In this document: piece by piece, positions 17,896 through 26,518 of the stretch
Numbering within the stretch: the first letter of the stretch is position 1
Layout: each line of letters opens with the position of its first letter
From: Paludisphaera rhizosphaerae
GTDB taxonomy: Bacteria > Planctomycetota > Planctomycetia > Isosphaerales > Isosphaeraceae
Assembly: GCF_011065895.1 (NCBI RefSeq)
Contig: NZ_JAALCR010000010.1
Coordinates: 243,921 to 307,920, forward strand
DNA: 64,000 nt
Reading direction: 5' to 3'
Notes under the pieces: model-generated
Seen by the model: only the letters and a program-made list of their open reading frames with translations
The model's database searches: none
What the model was told of the DNA's origin: nothing
Made by a program: the position numbers and the translations under genes

Positions 17896-19380
17896 TCAGG
17901 CTTCTTCCAACATCCCCAGCGCCTGGGCGATCCGGGCGCGGCAGCGGTCGCGGCCGACGAGGAAGAGGCAGTCGTACAGCCCGGGGCCGACGCCCTGGCC
18001 GGTGGTCGCGACGCGGAGCGGGTTGACCACGTCGCCCATCTTCCGGCCGGTCTTCTCGGCGTAGGCGTGGACGGCCTGCTCGAGCGTCGCCAGGTCGTAG
18101 GGCTCGGTCTCGGCGAGGAGCGTATCCAGCTCGCGGAGCATCTCCGGGACGCCCGGCTTGCGGAGCCGCTTCTTGACGGCGTCGGGGTCGAAGGTCACCT
18201 GGTTCTCGAAGAAGAACCGGCCGAGCTTCACGACGTCGGAGAAGACCTTCATCCGGTCGCCCAGCGCGATGATCACGGCCTCCAGCAAGGCGCGGTCGTC
18301 GTCCGAAATCGGATCGTCCACCAGCTTCTCGGCCTGGAGGAACGGGATCGCGCCGGCGACCTTCTTGTCGAGCGGCGTCTCCTTCATCCGCTCGCCCTCG
18401 ATCCAGAAGAGCTTGTCCGGGTCGAGGCTCGCGGGCGAGCTGTTGACGCGTTCGAGCGAGAACTTCTCGATCAGCTCGGCGCGTGTGAACAGCTCCTGGG
18501 AGTCGTCGAAGCTCCACCCCAGGCGGGCCAGGTAGTTGACCAGGGCGTCGGGCAGGTAGCCGCGTTCGATGTACTGGTGCAGGAAGATGAGGATGCCGCG
18601 CTTCTCGTACTCCTCGGTCTTGCGCTTGGACATCTTGGCGTGCGAGCCGGGCTCGGCCACGTATGGGACGTGCGCGAAGGCCGGCGGCGTCGCGCCCAGG
18701 GCCTCCAGGATGAGGAGTTGCGGGAAGGTGTTGGAGAGGTGCTCCTCTGCGCGGACGACGTGGGTGATCTGCATCTCCACGTCGTCGACGACGCTGGCGA
18801 AGTTGTACAGCGGCTGGCCGCCGGGACGGACGATGACGAAGTCGCCGATCTCGTCGGTGTCGAAGCGGACCTCGCCCTTGACCAGGTCGTTCAGGACGAG
18901 CGTCCGGCCCGAGGGGACCTCGAACCGCAGCGCGTAGGGCCGGCCTTCGGCCTCGAACCGGGCGAGGTCGGCGTCGGAATACTGGATGCGGCGGAAGCGG
19001 TACGCCTTCTTGGCCTTCTTGGCGGCCTCGCGATCGACCTCGCGCTCGGCGTCGGTGCTGTAGTCGCGGTAGACCTTGCCGTCGGCCACCAGCTTGTCGA
19101 CGGCCGTCCGATAGAGGTCCTTGCGCTCGGACTGGTAGTACGGCCCGTGGGGGCCGCCGACCTCGGGACCCTCGTCCCAGTTCAGTCCGAGCCAGCGGAA
19201 GCCGTCGAGGATCTTGGCGACGGCCTCGTCGACGTGCCGCTCCTGATCGGTGTCGTCGATCCGCAGGATGAACTGGCCGCCGTGGTGTCTGGCGAGCAGC
19301 CAGTTGAAGAGCGCCGTGCGGACGCCCCCAATGTGCAGGTAGCCGGTGGGACTGGGGGCGAAGCGGGTGCGTACGGTCAT
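17896..19380 (-). CDS. gltX: Glutamate--tRNA ligase
   Basis: 494 residues from ATG 19380; a TTG three codons upstream was not used. Class I aminoacyl-tRNA synthetase charging tRNA-Glu (possibly also tRNA-Gln in organisms without GlnRS). The N-terminus RTRFAPSPTGYLHIGGVRTA carries the HIGH-class motif (HIGG, residues 16-19), followed by RIDDTDQERH. KMSKR (KMSKS-class) lies near residue 247 within SHAKMSKRKTEEY. The C-terminal helical domain has IALGDRMKVFSDV and GVGPGLYDCLFLVGRDRC. The length is usual for the family. Confidence 0.96.
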   Translation of the reverse strand: MTVRTRFAPSPTGYLHIGGVRTALFNWLLARHHGGQFILRIDDTDQERHVDEAVAKILDGFRWLGLNWDEGPEVGGPHGPYYQSERKDLYRTAVDKLVADGKVYRDYSTDAEREVDREAAKKAKKAYRFRRIQYSDADLARFEAEGRPYALRFEVPSGRTLVLNDLVKGEVRFDTDEIGDFVIVRPGGQPLYNFASVVDDVEMQITHVVRAEEHLSNTFPQLLILEALGATPPAFAHVPYVAEPGSHAKMSKRKTEEYEKRGILIFLHQYIERGYLPDALVNYLARLGWSFDDSQELFTRAELIEKFSLERVNSSPASLDPDKLFWIEGERMKETPLDKKVAGAIPFLQAEKLVDDPISDDDRALLEAVIIALGDRMKVFSDVVKLGRFFFENQVTFDPDAVKKRLRKPGVPEMLRELDTLLAETEPYDLATLEQAVHAYAEKTGRKMGDVVNPLRVATTGQGVGPGLYDCLFLVGRDRCRARIAQALGMLEEA

Positions 19381-19564
19381 GGCTCTCAATCTGCCGGCCG
19401 ATGAAACGCCGACGCGACCGCCACGGCCCTCCCTGAGCCCCGCCGGTCGCTAACGACTTGGACGCGAACGAATTGGGTCCACGATAGGGCCCCGCCCCCC
19501 CGGCTGTCAACGGCCGCAGGCTCGCCCGACCCACCGCCCCGTTTCGCGGCCTCCCTCTTGATTT

Positions 19565-19603
19565 TGACGACACTCGTCGTCAAAATGGCGACACATGTCG
19601 TCA
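19565..19603. promoter_or_regulatory. Two operator-like dyads upstream of the BlaI-type repressor
   Basis: Two 18-bp sites, TGACGACACTCGTCGTCA (19565-19582) and TGGCGACACATGTCGTCA (19586-19603), match at 15 of 18 positions and start 21 bp apart, i.e. two helical turns. The first is the core of a perfect dyad with 11-bp arms (19561-19586). The second contains CGACA-CA-TGTCG, similar in layout to the TACAnnTGTA operators of BlaI/MecI regulators. They lie 23-61 bp before the repressor start, so autorepression of the repressor-M56 operon is the likely role (inference). Confidence 0.72.
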
Positions 19604-19625
19604 ATCGGCCCGTGGAGTCCGTGTG

Positions 19626-20012
19626 ATGAGCGACCCGCTGCCGGAGTTGTCCGAAGCCCAGATGGAAATCATGGGTGTGGTCTGGGATCGCGGAGAGGCG
19701 ACCGTCGCCGACGTCTGGAAGGTGCTTTCGAGCCGGCGCAGAGTGGCGAGGAGCACCGTGGTGACGATGCTCACGCGGCTCCAGGAGAAGGGCTGGCTGA
19801 GCTGCGACGACGACGGCCACGCCTTCCGATACCGGGCGACCCAACCCCGGGCGACGACGCTCAACACGATCGTCTCCAAGCTCGTCGACACGGCGTTCGG
19901 CGGATCGGCCGAGAATCTGGTGATGGCCCTGCTGCACGGCCGGGGCGTGTCGAAGGCGGAGGCGGCCGAGATCCGGCGCATGATCGACCGCGCGGAGGGC
20001 CGCAAATCATGA
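19626..20012 (+). CDS. BlaI/MecI/CopY-family transcriptional repressor
   Basis: 128 residues from ATG 19626 (a GTG one codon earlier is possible). The winged-helix domain shows LSEAQMEIMGVVWDRGEATVADVW (about residues 8-31) and ARSTVVTMLTRLQEKGWLS (about 41-59), the recognition helix and wing of BlaI/Penicillinase_R repressors. The C-terminal part (ENLVMALLHGRGVSKAEAAEIRRMI) is the dimerisation region. BlaI-type repressors are inactivated by proteolysis triggered by a BlaR1/M56 partner, encoded here by the next gene with an ATGA overlap. Two dyad sites upstream probably bind it. Confidence 0.92.
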   Translation: MSDPLPELSEAQMEIMGVVWDRGEATVADVWKVLSSRRRVARSTVVTMLTRLQEKGWLSCDDDGHAFRYRATQPRATTLNTIVSKLVDTAFGGSAENLVMALLHGRGVSKAEAAEIRRMIDRAEGRKS

Positions 20013-23000
20013 GCGCCCTCTTCGCCCTCCCCCCCGAGAGTCCTTTCCTCCGGTTTACGGCGGTCGTCCTCTTGCAGACGTCGCTCGCCGTCGCCGTCGC
20101 GGCGGCGGTGAGCCTGTTTTTCCGAAGGCGTGCCGACGCTCGCCACGCGGCCTGGCTGGGCGCGCTCGCCTGGGCGGCCCTGTGCCCAATCGTCGTCGTG
20201 TTGGCAGCTTACTCCGGCGCTTCGCTCGGGACCCTCCGACTGCCGCTGCCGTCGAGACGCGCGGCACCAGTCGCCGAGACGCCGCTCGACGCTTCGGCTT
20301 CGCGGGCCATCGCCGAAGCCCCATCCGAACTTCCGAGGCCGACGGTCCTCGCTCCTTCCTCCATGCCAGTCGCGGCGGCTCGCGAGGCCGCGCCGCTGGC
20401 CGCCCCTCGACCAACCTGGCGGCCGGATCTGCCCGTGGCGCTGGCCGTCGTCTGGTTAGCCGGCGTGGGGTTCGGGCTCATCAGGATCGCTCGGATGTAT
20501 CGAAGACTTGGGGTGCTCGCGCGGGCCGATGAGCGGACGCCCGTCCGAGGCCGTGAGGACGTCGTCGAGGCCGCCCGCGCCGCGCTCGGGGCTTCGGAGT
20601 TCCCCGCCGTGCTCGCGTCTTCGGCGATCGGCGAGCCGCTGGTCGTGGGCCTATTGAAACCGACGATTCTCTTGCCCGCGCGGCTGGCGGAGGATGGGAC
20701 GCCCGAGGCGTTGCGAGACGTCCTGATCCACGAGGGAGCGCACGTTCTGCGCCGGGACCTTTGGGTCGGGTTCCTCCAGCGGCTCGTCGGGGCGTTCTAC
20801 TGGCCCCACCCGCTCATCCACCTGATGAACCGCGAGCTTTCGCGGGCTCGGGAGGAGGCGTGCGACGACTTCGTGCTGAGGGCGAGCAGGCCGGCCGACT
20901 ACGCCCGCACGCTGCTGGCGATCGCCGAGGCCTACCGACCCGTCAAGCCGCCCTTCGGCCTCAGCCTGCTCGGCGTGCGGTGGTCGCTCGCCGATCGCAT
21001 CGCCGGTTTGCTCGATCCCAGGAGGGCCTCCATGAACGTGACGAGCCTTGCGACCAGGGCCGTGATCGTCTTGACGCTCGTGATCGTCGGGGCGGCGACC
21101 GCCCTGGTCCGCCTCGACGGCTCTGCGCAAGCCGAGGAGCCCAAACTTGCCGCGGCGATGCCGCCAGCCGGCGGCGCGACAATCCCGGGCGTCCTCTGGA
21201 GCCTGCAAGGCGTCGTCGTCGACGAGCAAGGAAAGCCGGCGGCGGGCGTCAACGTTTATACCCGATCGCGCCGCGACGGCCTGCGAACGCGGACGCGCGA
21301 CGACGGCGCCTTCACGATCCCCCTGGAAGGCAGAGCGGACGTCCGCGAGTTCGCGCGATCGGTCGTCGCCGAGTCCGACGACCTCACGAAGTCCGGGATC
21401 GCCGTGTTCGATCCGCCGATCATCCGCATGGCCAACCGGCCGATCCGCATCGTCCTCAAGCCCTCACGGACGGTCACGGTCCGTGTGACGGATCAGGCGG
21501 GAGCCCCGGTTCCGGACGCCTCGACCGAGGTCTTGAGCTTCTGGTACGAGAACAGCGCGCGTGCCGGCGTCGACGGGATCGCGACCATCCGGTTCCCGGC
21601 CGACGCCGAGATTATCTGGGTCCTCGCCCTGAAGTCGAAGGTCGGCTTCGACTACTTCGAGAACTACAAGATCGCTCCGGGACGCGTCGAGCATTTCGAT
21701 CCATTGCCGCAGACCGTCGCACTCACGTTTCGCGGGGCGACCACCGTCCGAGCCCGCGCGGTGGACTCCCAAGGCCGCGGGATTCCCGACGCCTGGTTCG
21801 GTCCTCGGGACGGCGCGTTCCCCAACAAGGTCGACCACTGCCGTCTCGACTATAGCGAGATCGCCGGCATCAAGACCGATGAACAGGGCCAAGGCGTCTG
21901 CGATTGGATCCCGGAGAACTTCGGGGGCATGTTCAGATTCGAGACGCCCCACCACTCGGGCCGCGCTGAATTCGCTTTCTCTGCCCAGAGACCCGCGCCG
22001 GCCGACAGGACCTTCAAGCTGCTGCGCGACACCGAGTTGGGCGGAACCGTCCGGTTCGCCGACGGCCGGCCGGCGCCAGGACTGGCGGTCCGCCTGGAGG
22101 CCGGCCCGTCGCCGAACGCCGGAAAGGGCGTCGTGTCGGTCCGGACCGACGACCAGGGACGATATCGCGCCAGCGTCGGCCCGGAGACGACCTACATGAT
22201 CGAGGTCGACGACCCCGACTGGACGTCGCGGTCGCTCCACGAGGTTCTCCTCCGCGAAGACGAGCCGCGCGGCGACCTGGATCTGACGCTGGTCAAGGGG
22301 ACGATCCTGGAAGGGCGGGTCGTCGCGGGCGACGAGCCACGTCCCGTACCGAACTCGGGCGTAACGCTCATCCAGGAAGGCGATCTGCTCCCTCAAGAAT
22401 TTCGGCGTCTCAGCGCTTCGCGGGGGACGCTTCGAAAGGGGGCGGTCACCGGAGCCGACGGCGTCTATCGATTCCGGGTGACGCCGGGGTCTTATCAGGT
22501 CAAGGTCATGATGAACGACGCGCCCCTCCAGGTGGTCGTGAAGGATGAATCCGAGGAGCGTCGAATCCTGCCCGACATGGCGCAGACGCCGGCGACGGAG
22601 ATGTCCGGGATCGTGGTCGAGGTCACTCCGGAGGGCGAACGTCCCGTCCCCTCCGCGCGGCTATGGCCGGTGATCCGCGGCCGATCGGGAGGTTTCAACC
22701 CGATCCGATGCGATGAGAACGGCCGCTTCCGCGGGTCTTGGTGGCTGGGCCCGGACAAGGGGATCGTTTTCTATGCCTCCGCAACGCCGTCTCTGGCCGG
22801 CTTCGTCTCGCCTTCCAGGGGAGCGAAGGAGGTGAAGGTCGTGGTTGCGAAGGCTGCCATCGCCTCCGGTCGCGTCGTGGATCACAACGGCAAGCCCGTG
22901 GCGGGGAGAGGGGTCGGCGTGACCATCGACAGCGGTCCTGATTTCGCCGCGGCCGGCCACGTCGGCTATGGAGTCACCACCGACGCCGAAGGCCGATACC

Positions 23001-23164
23001 GCTTCGGGCCCGTCCCCGTCGGCGCCGAGGGCGAGGCCCGCCTGACACTGTCTGACGTGAAGTCGACGCACCGCCTGTCGACGGTCATCCGTTTCGACGC
23101 GCCGACGGCCGACGATATCACGCTCCCCGATCTCGTCGTCCCTTCGCAAGCCGCCGCGGAATAG
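20009..23164 (+). CDS. BlaR1-like M56 metallopeptidase with carboxypeptidase-regulatory-like C-terminal domains
   Basis: 1051 residues starting inside the repressor stop codon (ATGA). The N-terminal part has membrane segments at about 12-37, 50-70 and 150-170. The zinc peptidase motif HEGAHVLRRD lies at about 240, with a downstream SRAREEACDDFVL Glu ligand region, and a last membrane segment at about 350-370. This is the M56/BlaR1 architecture, usually a sensor that triggers cleavage of a BlaI repressor. In place of a beta-lactam-binding sensor, residues about 390-1050 contain several carboxypeptidase-regulatory-like (Ig-like) repeats, e.g. GVVVDEQGKPAAGVNVYTR and GRVVDHNGKPVAGRGVGVT. What it senses is unknown. 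Confidence 0.88.
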   Translation: MSALFALPPESPFLRFTAVVLLQTSLAVAVAAAVSLFFRRRADARHAAWLGALAWAALCPIVVVLAAYSGASLGTLRLPLPSRRAAPVAETPLDASASRAIAEAPSELPRPTVLAPSSMPVAAAREAAPLAAPRPTWRPDLPVALAVVWLAGVGFGLIRIARMYRRLGVLARADERTPVRGREDVVEAARAALGASEFPAVLASSAIGEPLVVGLLKPTILLPARLAEDGTPEALRDVLIHEGAHVLRRDLWVGFLQRLVGAFYWPHPLIHLMNRELSRAREEACDDFVLRASRPADYARTLLAIAEAYRPVKPPFGLSLLGVRWSLADRIAGLLDPRRASMNVTSLATRAVIVLTLVIVGAATALVRLDGSAQAEEPKLAAAMPPAGGATIPGVLWSLQGVVVDEQGKPAAGVNVYTRSRRDGLRTRTRDDGAFTIPLEGRADVREFARSVVAESDDLTKSGIAVFDPPIIRMANRPIRIVLKPSRTVTVRVTDQAGAPVPDASTEVLSFWYENSARAGVDGIATIRFPADAEIIWVLALKSKVGFDYFENYKIAPGRVEHFDPLPQTVALTFRGATTVRARAVDSQGRGIPDAWFGPRDGAFPNKVDHCRLDYSEIAGIKTDEQGQGVCDWIPENFGGMFRFETPHHSGRAEFAFSAQRPAPADRTFKLLRDTELGGTVRFADGRPAPGLAVRLEAGPSPNAGKGVVSVRTDDQGRYRASVGPETTYMIEVDDPDWTSRSLHEVLLREDEPRGDLDLTLVKGTILEGRVVAGDEPRPVPNSGVTLIQEGDLLPQEFRRLSASRGTLRKGAVTGADGVYRFRVTPGSYQVKVMMNDAPLQVVVKDESEERRILPDMAQTPATEMSGIVVEVTPEGERPVPSARLWPVIRGRSGGFNPIRCDENGRFRGSWWLGPDKGIVFYASATPSLAGFVSPSRGAKEVKVVVAKAAIASGRVVDHNGKPVAGRGVGVTIDSGPDFAAAGHVGYGVTTDAEGRYRFGPVPVGAEGEARLTLSDVKSTHRLSTVIRFDAPTADDITLPDLVVPSQAAAE

Positions 23165-23239
23165 CCCTTCCTCGGCAGGTGATGCAGCACGATCGCCACG
23201 GGGGCCGGCAAGCCGTTGTCACTCACGCGGACGGCCTTC

Positions 23240-24736
23240 TTATGGTGCCGCGGCGATCGAGGGGGCGGGCTCTGCGAAGTCGCGCGACAGCGACGGCGCT
23301 GGGCCGGCGGCTTCGGGGAGGCGGATCGTAAAACACGAGCCGACGCCGGGGACGCTGTCGACCTGGATCGTGCCTCGGGAGGCTCGGACGACGCGGCGGA
23401 CGACGGAGAGACCCAGGCCGACGCCGCCTCGGCCCAGCAGACGGGCGCGCGGGGACTGGTAAAAGGGCTCGAAGACCGACGCCTGCTCCGCCTCGGTCAG
23501 CCCGACGCCCCGGTCTTGCACCGAGAGGGCGGCGGAACCGGACTCGCGGCGGAGACGGACGGTCACCGGCGAGCCCGGCTCGCTGTACTTCAGGGCGTTG
23601 TCGACGAGGTTGTCGACGGCCTGCGCCAGCAGCGGCGGGTGGGCGCGAATTCGGTCGGGGGTCGACTCACAGATGAAATGGATGTCGCCGGCGCGGGGGC
23701 GGCCGTCCCAGTTCTTGAGCAGTTCGGGGACCCAGGCGGCCAGGTCGATCGGCTCCTCGGCCAGCGGCTCGGCCTCGGACTCGGCGCGGGCGAGGAACAG
23801 CAGCGACTCGACGATCCGGTTGAGCCGCTGGGCCTCGCGACGGACCTGGTCCAAGGTCTGCTCGTACTCCTCCGGCGGTCGGGGTCGGCGGCGGACGACG
23901 TCGATCAGGCTGAGCATCCCGGCGATCGGCGTCCGAAGCTGGTGCGAGGCGTCGCCGGTGAATCGTCGCTGACGCTCCAGGGCCTCGCGGCGTCGGTCCA
24001 GCAGAGCGTTGAAGGCCTGGCCCAACTCCTCCAGCTCGTCGCCCGTTTCGGGGACGGGGAGTCCGTCCTGATCGTCGGCCTCGGCCTTCGACCGCGCAGA
24101 CGCCGCCAACTCGGCGATCGGTGCCAGGGCCCGACGGCAGAGCCGCCTCCCTAACGCGGCGCAGAGGAGCCAGGTCGTCGCCGAGGCCGCCGCCAGCGAC
24201 ATCCCCAGCCGGGTGATGCTGGCGTCCACGGGCTCGGTCGACATCCCGGCGGTGAGGATCAACTCGTCGTACTCGTCGGCGTCCAGCGGTTCGTTCTTGG
24301 CCTTGCGAGGGCGAACCATCTCCGTGAGCGTCAGCCGGATGTGGGCGACGCGCCAGCCCTCGGCGTCGACCATCGTGGCCCGAGCGTGCGACGTGCTGAT
24401 GTCCGTCGTCGGATCGGCCAGCGGAGGTTTCGGCCCGGACTCCCAGTTCGCCGAGTGGTCGACGAGTCGGCCGCGGTTGTCCTGGATCGCCCAGCGCATC
24501 TCATCGGGACCGGGGTCGAGTCCGATGGAGATCCGGCGCTCCGTCGGCTTCCATTCGAGCGCGTCCGTTTCGACGTGGACGGCCGCTTCGAGCGCCGCGA
24601 GGGTCTTGGTGAGTCGGCCGTCCAGGCGGGTGTGGAGGTAAGACCAGCCCAGCGCGTACATGGTGATCGAGAACCCCAGCAGGACCACCGCCAGGGCTCC
24701 CAGGAAGTACAGCAGCAGCCGGCCGGCCAGGCTCAC
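23240..24736 (-). CDS. Sensor histidine kinase (two-component system)
   Basis: 498 residues starting at GTG 24736, whose GTGA overlaps the stop of the response regulator gene; the longer open frame upstream is antisense to the regulator. Membrane segments at about residues 5-27 and 165-185 bracket a periplasmic sensor of about 140 residues. A HAMP-like linker precedes HisKA with phospho-acceptor His in DASHQLRTPIAGML (about residue 268). HATPase_c follows, with N-box NLVDNALKYSE (about 383), DRGVGL and GRGGVGLGLSVV. It autophosphorylates and passes phosphate to the adjacent OmpR-type regulator. The signal is unknown. Confidence 0.93.
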   Translation of the reverse strand: MSLAGRLLLYFLGALAVVLLGFSITMYALGWSYLHTRLDGRLTKTLAALEAAVHVETDALEWKPTERRISIGLDPGPDEMRWAIQDNRGRLVDHSANWESGPKPPLADPTTDISTSHARATMVDAEGWRVAHIRLTLTEMVRPRKAKNEPLDADEYDELILTAGMSTEPVDASITRLGMSLAAASATTWLLCAALGRRLCRRALAPIAELAASARSKAEADDQDGLPVPETGDELEELGQAFNALLDRRREALERQRRFTGDASHQLRTPIAGMLSLIDVVRRRPRPPEEYEQTLDQVRREAQRLNRIVESLLFLARAESEAEPLAEEPIDLAAWVPELLKNWDGRPRAGDIHFICESTPDRIRAHPPLLAQAVDNLVDNALKYSEPGSPVTVRLRRESGSAALSVQDRGVGLTEAEQASVFEPFYQSPRARLLGRGGVGLGLSVVRRVVRASRGTIQVDSVPGVGSCFTIRLPEAAGPAPSLSRDFAEPAPSIAAAP

Positions 24737-25437
24737 GATCCGTCGCCTCCCGCCGCGCCTGGCGGCCTGCCGAAGGAGTAGCCTCGGCCTCGCAGGGTGT
24801 GGATCAGCCGCTCCCCGTGCGCCTCCAGCTTGCGGCGAAGCTCGAAGACGTGGACCTCCAGCGTGTTCGAGAGTCCGTCGTAGCGCTCGTCCCAGACGTG
24901 CTCGTAGATCCTCGTCCGCGACAGGACCTGATCGGGGTTGCGGACGAAGTAGACGAGAAGCGCGTATTCCTTGGCCGTCAGGTCGATCGGCTTGCCGCCC
25001 CGCGTTACGCGCTGAGTGGCCAGATCCACCTCGACGTCGGCGTAGCCCAACCGCGTGCCGCCGCCCCGGCCTTCGCGACGCCGGACCAGGGCGTGGACTC
25101 TCGCCAGCAGTTCGTCGAAGACGAACGGCTTGCACAGGTAGTCGTCGGCCCCGCCGTTCAGTCCTTTGACCCGATCGGAGACCGAGTCGCGGGCGGTCAG
25201 GAAGAGCACGGGCGTTTCGTGGTCGCGCTCGCGCAGGCGCTTGAGGATCGAGAGCCCGTCCTGCGAGGGGAGCCACCAATCGAGCACGACGACGTCCCAG
25301 CCGCCGGGCTGAAGCGCGCGCCACGCGGCCTCGCCGTCGGCCTCGCGTTCGACGGTGAAGCCCTCTTCGCGGAGGCCCCTCGTCACCGAAGCGGCGATCA
25401 GCTCGTCGTCCTCAGCTACCAGGATGCGAATACCCAT
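24733..25437 (-). CDS. OmpR/PhoB-family response regulator
   Basis: 234 residues. The receiver domain (residues 1-120) has the acidic pocket EDDE (9-12), phospho-acceptor D53 in VVVLDWWLP, T/A switch position in FLTARD and K103 in LCKPF. The C-terminal winged helix (about 130-228) has DLTAKEYALLVYFVRNPDQVLSRTRIYEHVW (split over two helices) and NTLEVHVFELRRKLE, ending LIHTLRGRGYSF, the OmpR/PhoB pattern. It overlaps the kinase gene by 4 nt, so they form one operon. Target genes are unknown. Confidence 0.95.
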   Translation of the reverse strand: MGIRILVAEDDELIAASVTRGLREEGFTVEREADGEAAWRALQPGGWDVVVLDWWLPSQDGLSILKRLRERDHETPVLFLTARDSVSDRVKGLNGGADDYLCKPFVFDELLARVHALVRRREGRGGGTRLGYADVEVDLATQRVTRGGKPIDLTAKEYALLVYFVRNPDQVLSRTRIYEHVWDERYDGLSNTLEVHVFELRRKLEAHGERLIHTLRGRGYSFGRPPGAAGGDGS

Positions 25438-25493
25438 GCCTCAGCCTCGTCCTACCGCCCGGCGGAAATCCCGGCCCGGCGCCACCTGTCATT

Positions 25494-25718
25494 TTACAGC
25501 GACGTCCGGCCACATCCAGCGGGCTTGGCGTAGCCGCTCGCATGACGCCGTGCGGCGGTTCTCGCAGCCGCGACGCATCCATCGACTCGCCGGGCCGAGC
25601 GACTCCCGAACAGGGTGTCGAACAGATGAATCAGCGACTCCAGGCCGAAGCCCAGCGCCAGCCCCAGGAACACGGCCGCGCACGCCGGCAGCAGCAAAGC
25701 TTCAAATGCGGTAATCAT
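25494..25718 (-). CDS. Small single-span membrane protein
   Basis: 74 residues. The ATG at 25718 is preceded at good spacing by AAAGGAGGG, a strong Shine-Dalgarno sequence, which is the main support for calling it. The N-terminus (residues 3-30) is one hydrophobic helix rich in Ala, Leu and Gly (LLLPACAAVFLGLALGFGLE); the rest is basic and low complexity. No family recognised. It lies upstream of the two-component system on the same strand. Confidence 0.5.
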   Translation of the reverse strand: MITAFEALLLPACAAVFLGLALGFGLESLIHLFDTLFGSRSARRVDGCVAAARTAARRHASGYAKPAGCGRTSL

Positions 25719-25846
25719 CTCGGCCGCCCTCCTTTGACTTGTTCGTCTGAGAAAGGATAGGCCGGGAATCTAAGACCACGATTATGCGATGATAAACTCT
25801 AATTAATGAAGCCGTCGAAAGAGGGATGCCGAGGCGGGCGCACTCG

Positions 25847-26494
25847 TCAGTCTTTCAATGGCGCCAGCCCGGTGCAAGCGTGGATCACGAAGAGGACGAT
25901 CCACGCCGTTCCGATCGCCCTGCCGAGAAGATCCACCCAGTCGCTCGAAGGGCGGCGACGCCCTGTTACGGCCAGGAGCAGCCATGTCGCGATGATCGCC
26001 GGCCCGACGAAGCCTCCGAAATACAGGACCACGCTCACCCACCAGTTCGGGTCGGGCGTCGGGACGGGCCTTCCGACGCGAACGGGCATTCCTTGCCGTG
26101 ATTGGCGAACCAGGGCCAGGAGTCCGACGGCGATCGCCCCGAGGACCACGAGTGACGTTCCCGCCAGGCATGCCGCGAAACCGGGGCGCCTCGTCAGCCG
26201 TCGCAGCGCGGGGCGGGGCCGGCGGAACTGCATGGCGAGGACCGTGGGAGTCCACACGACGAGGCCGGCGATGGTCGCGGCCAGATACCTCGTCCACGCC
26301 GGATGGGCGCGGAGGGGGCCGACCATCATCGGCCGTACGATCACGAAGGCGACCGCGGACGCGGCCACCAGGATCATCACGTCGAGGATTGAGAACCGTC
26401 TCGCTCCTCGCGGCGAGGGGACCACAACTCCACAGCAGGGGCAGCGGTCGCCTGGCTTCGGCGGGGCCGTCGCGACGCCGTTTGGATCGTCCAT
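25847..26494 (-). CDS. Membrane protein with N-terminal zinc-ribbon-like motif
   Basis: 215 residues. A short N-terminal CPCCG element (about residues 18-22) is followed by RRFSILDVMILVAASAVAFV (about 32-51), a first helix with the FSILDxM pattern common in uncharacterised planctomycete membrane proteins. Further helices lie at about 68-88, 106-130, 150-172 and 190-208. No catalytic motif. It ends 109 bp before the AT-rich stretch preceding the small membrane protein gene, and its start is 24 bp downstream of the aminotransferase gene on the same strand, so they may share a transcript. Function unknown. Confidence 0.68.
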   Translation of the reverse strand: MDDPNGVATAPPKPGDRCPCCGVVVPSPRGARRFSILDVMILVAASAVAFVIVRPMMVGPLRAHPAWTRYLAATIAGLVVWTPTVLAMQFRRPRPALRRLTRRPGFAACLAGTSLVVLGAIAVGLLALVRQSRQGMPVRVGRPVPTPDPNWWVSVVLYFGGFVGPAIIATWLLLAVTGRRRPSSDWVDLLGRAIGTAWIVLFVIHACTGLAPLKD

Positions 26495-26518
26495 GATTCG
26501 TACTCCTTTGCAGACGAC

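Noticed and set aside
16612..19404. 930-codon plus-strand open frame
   Set aside because: Antisense to the PfkB kinase and gltX genes; a product of high GC. Low-complexity translation (many Gly, Arg, Val, Asp) and no family.
19390..19560. Possible small gene upstream of gltX
   Set aside because: No start with a ribosome-binding site and no protein-like composition; the segment appears to be a divergent promoter region.
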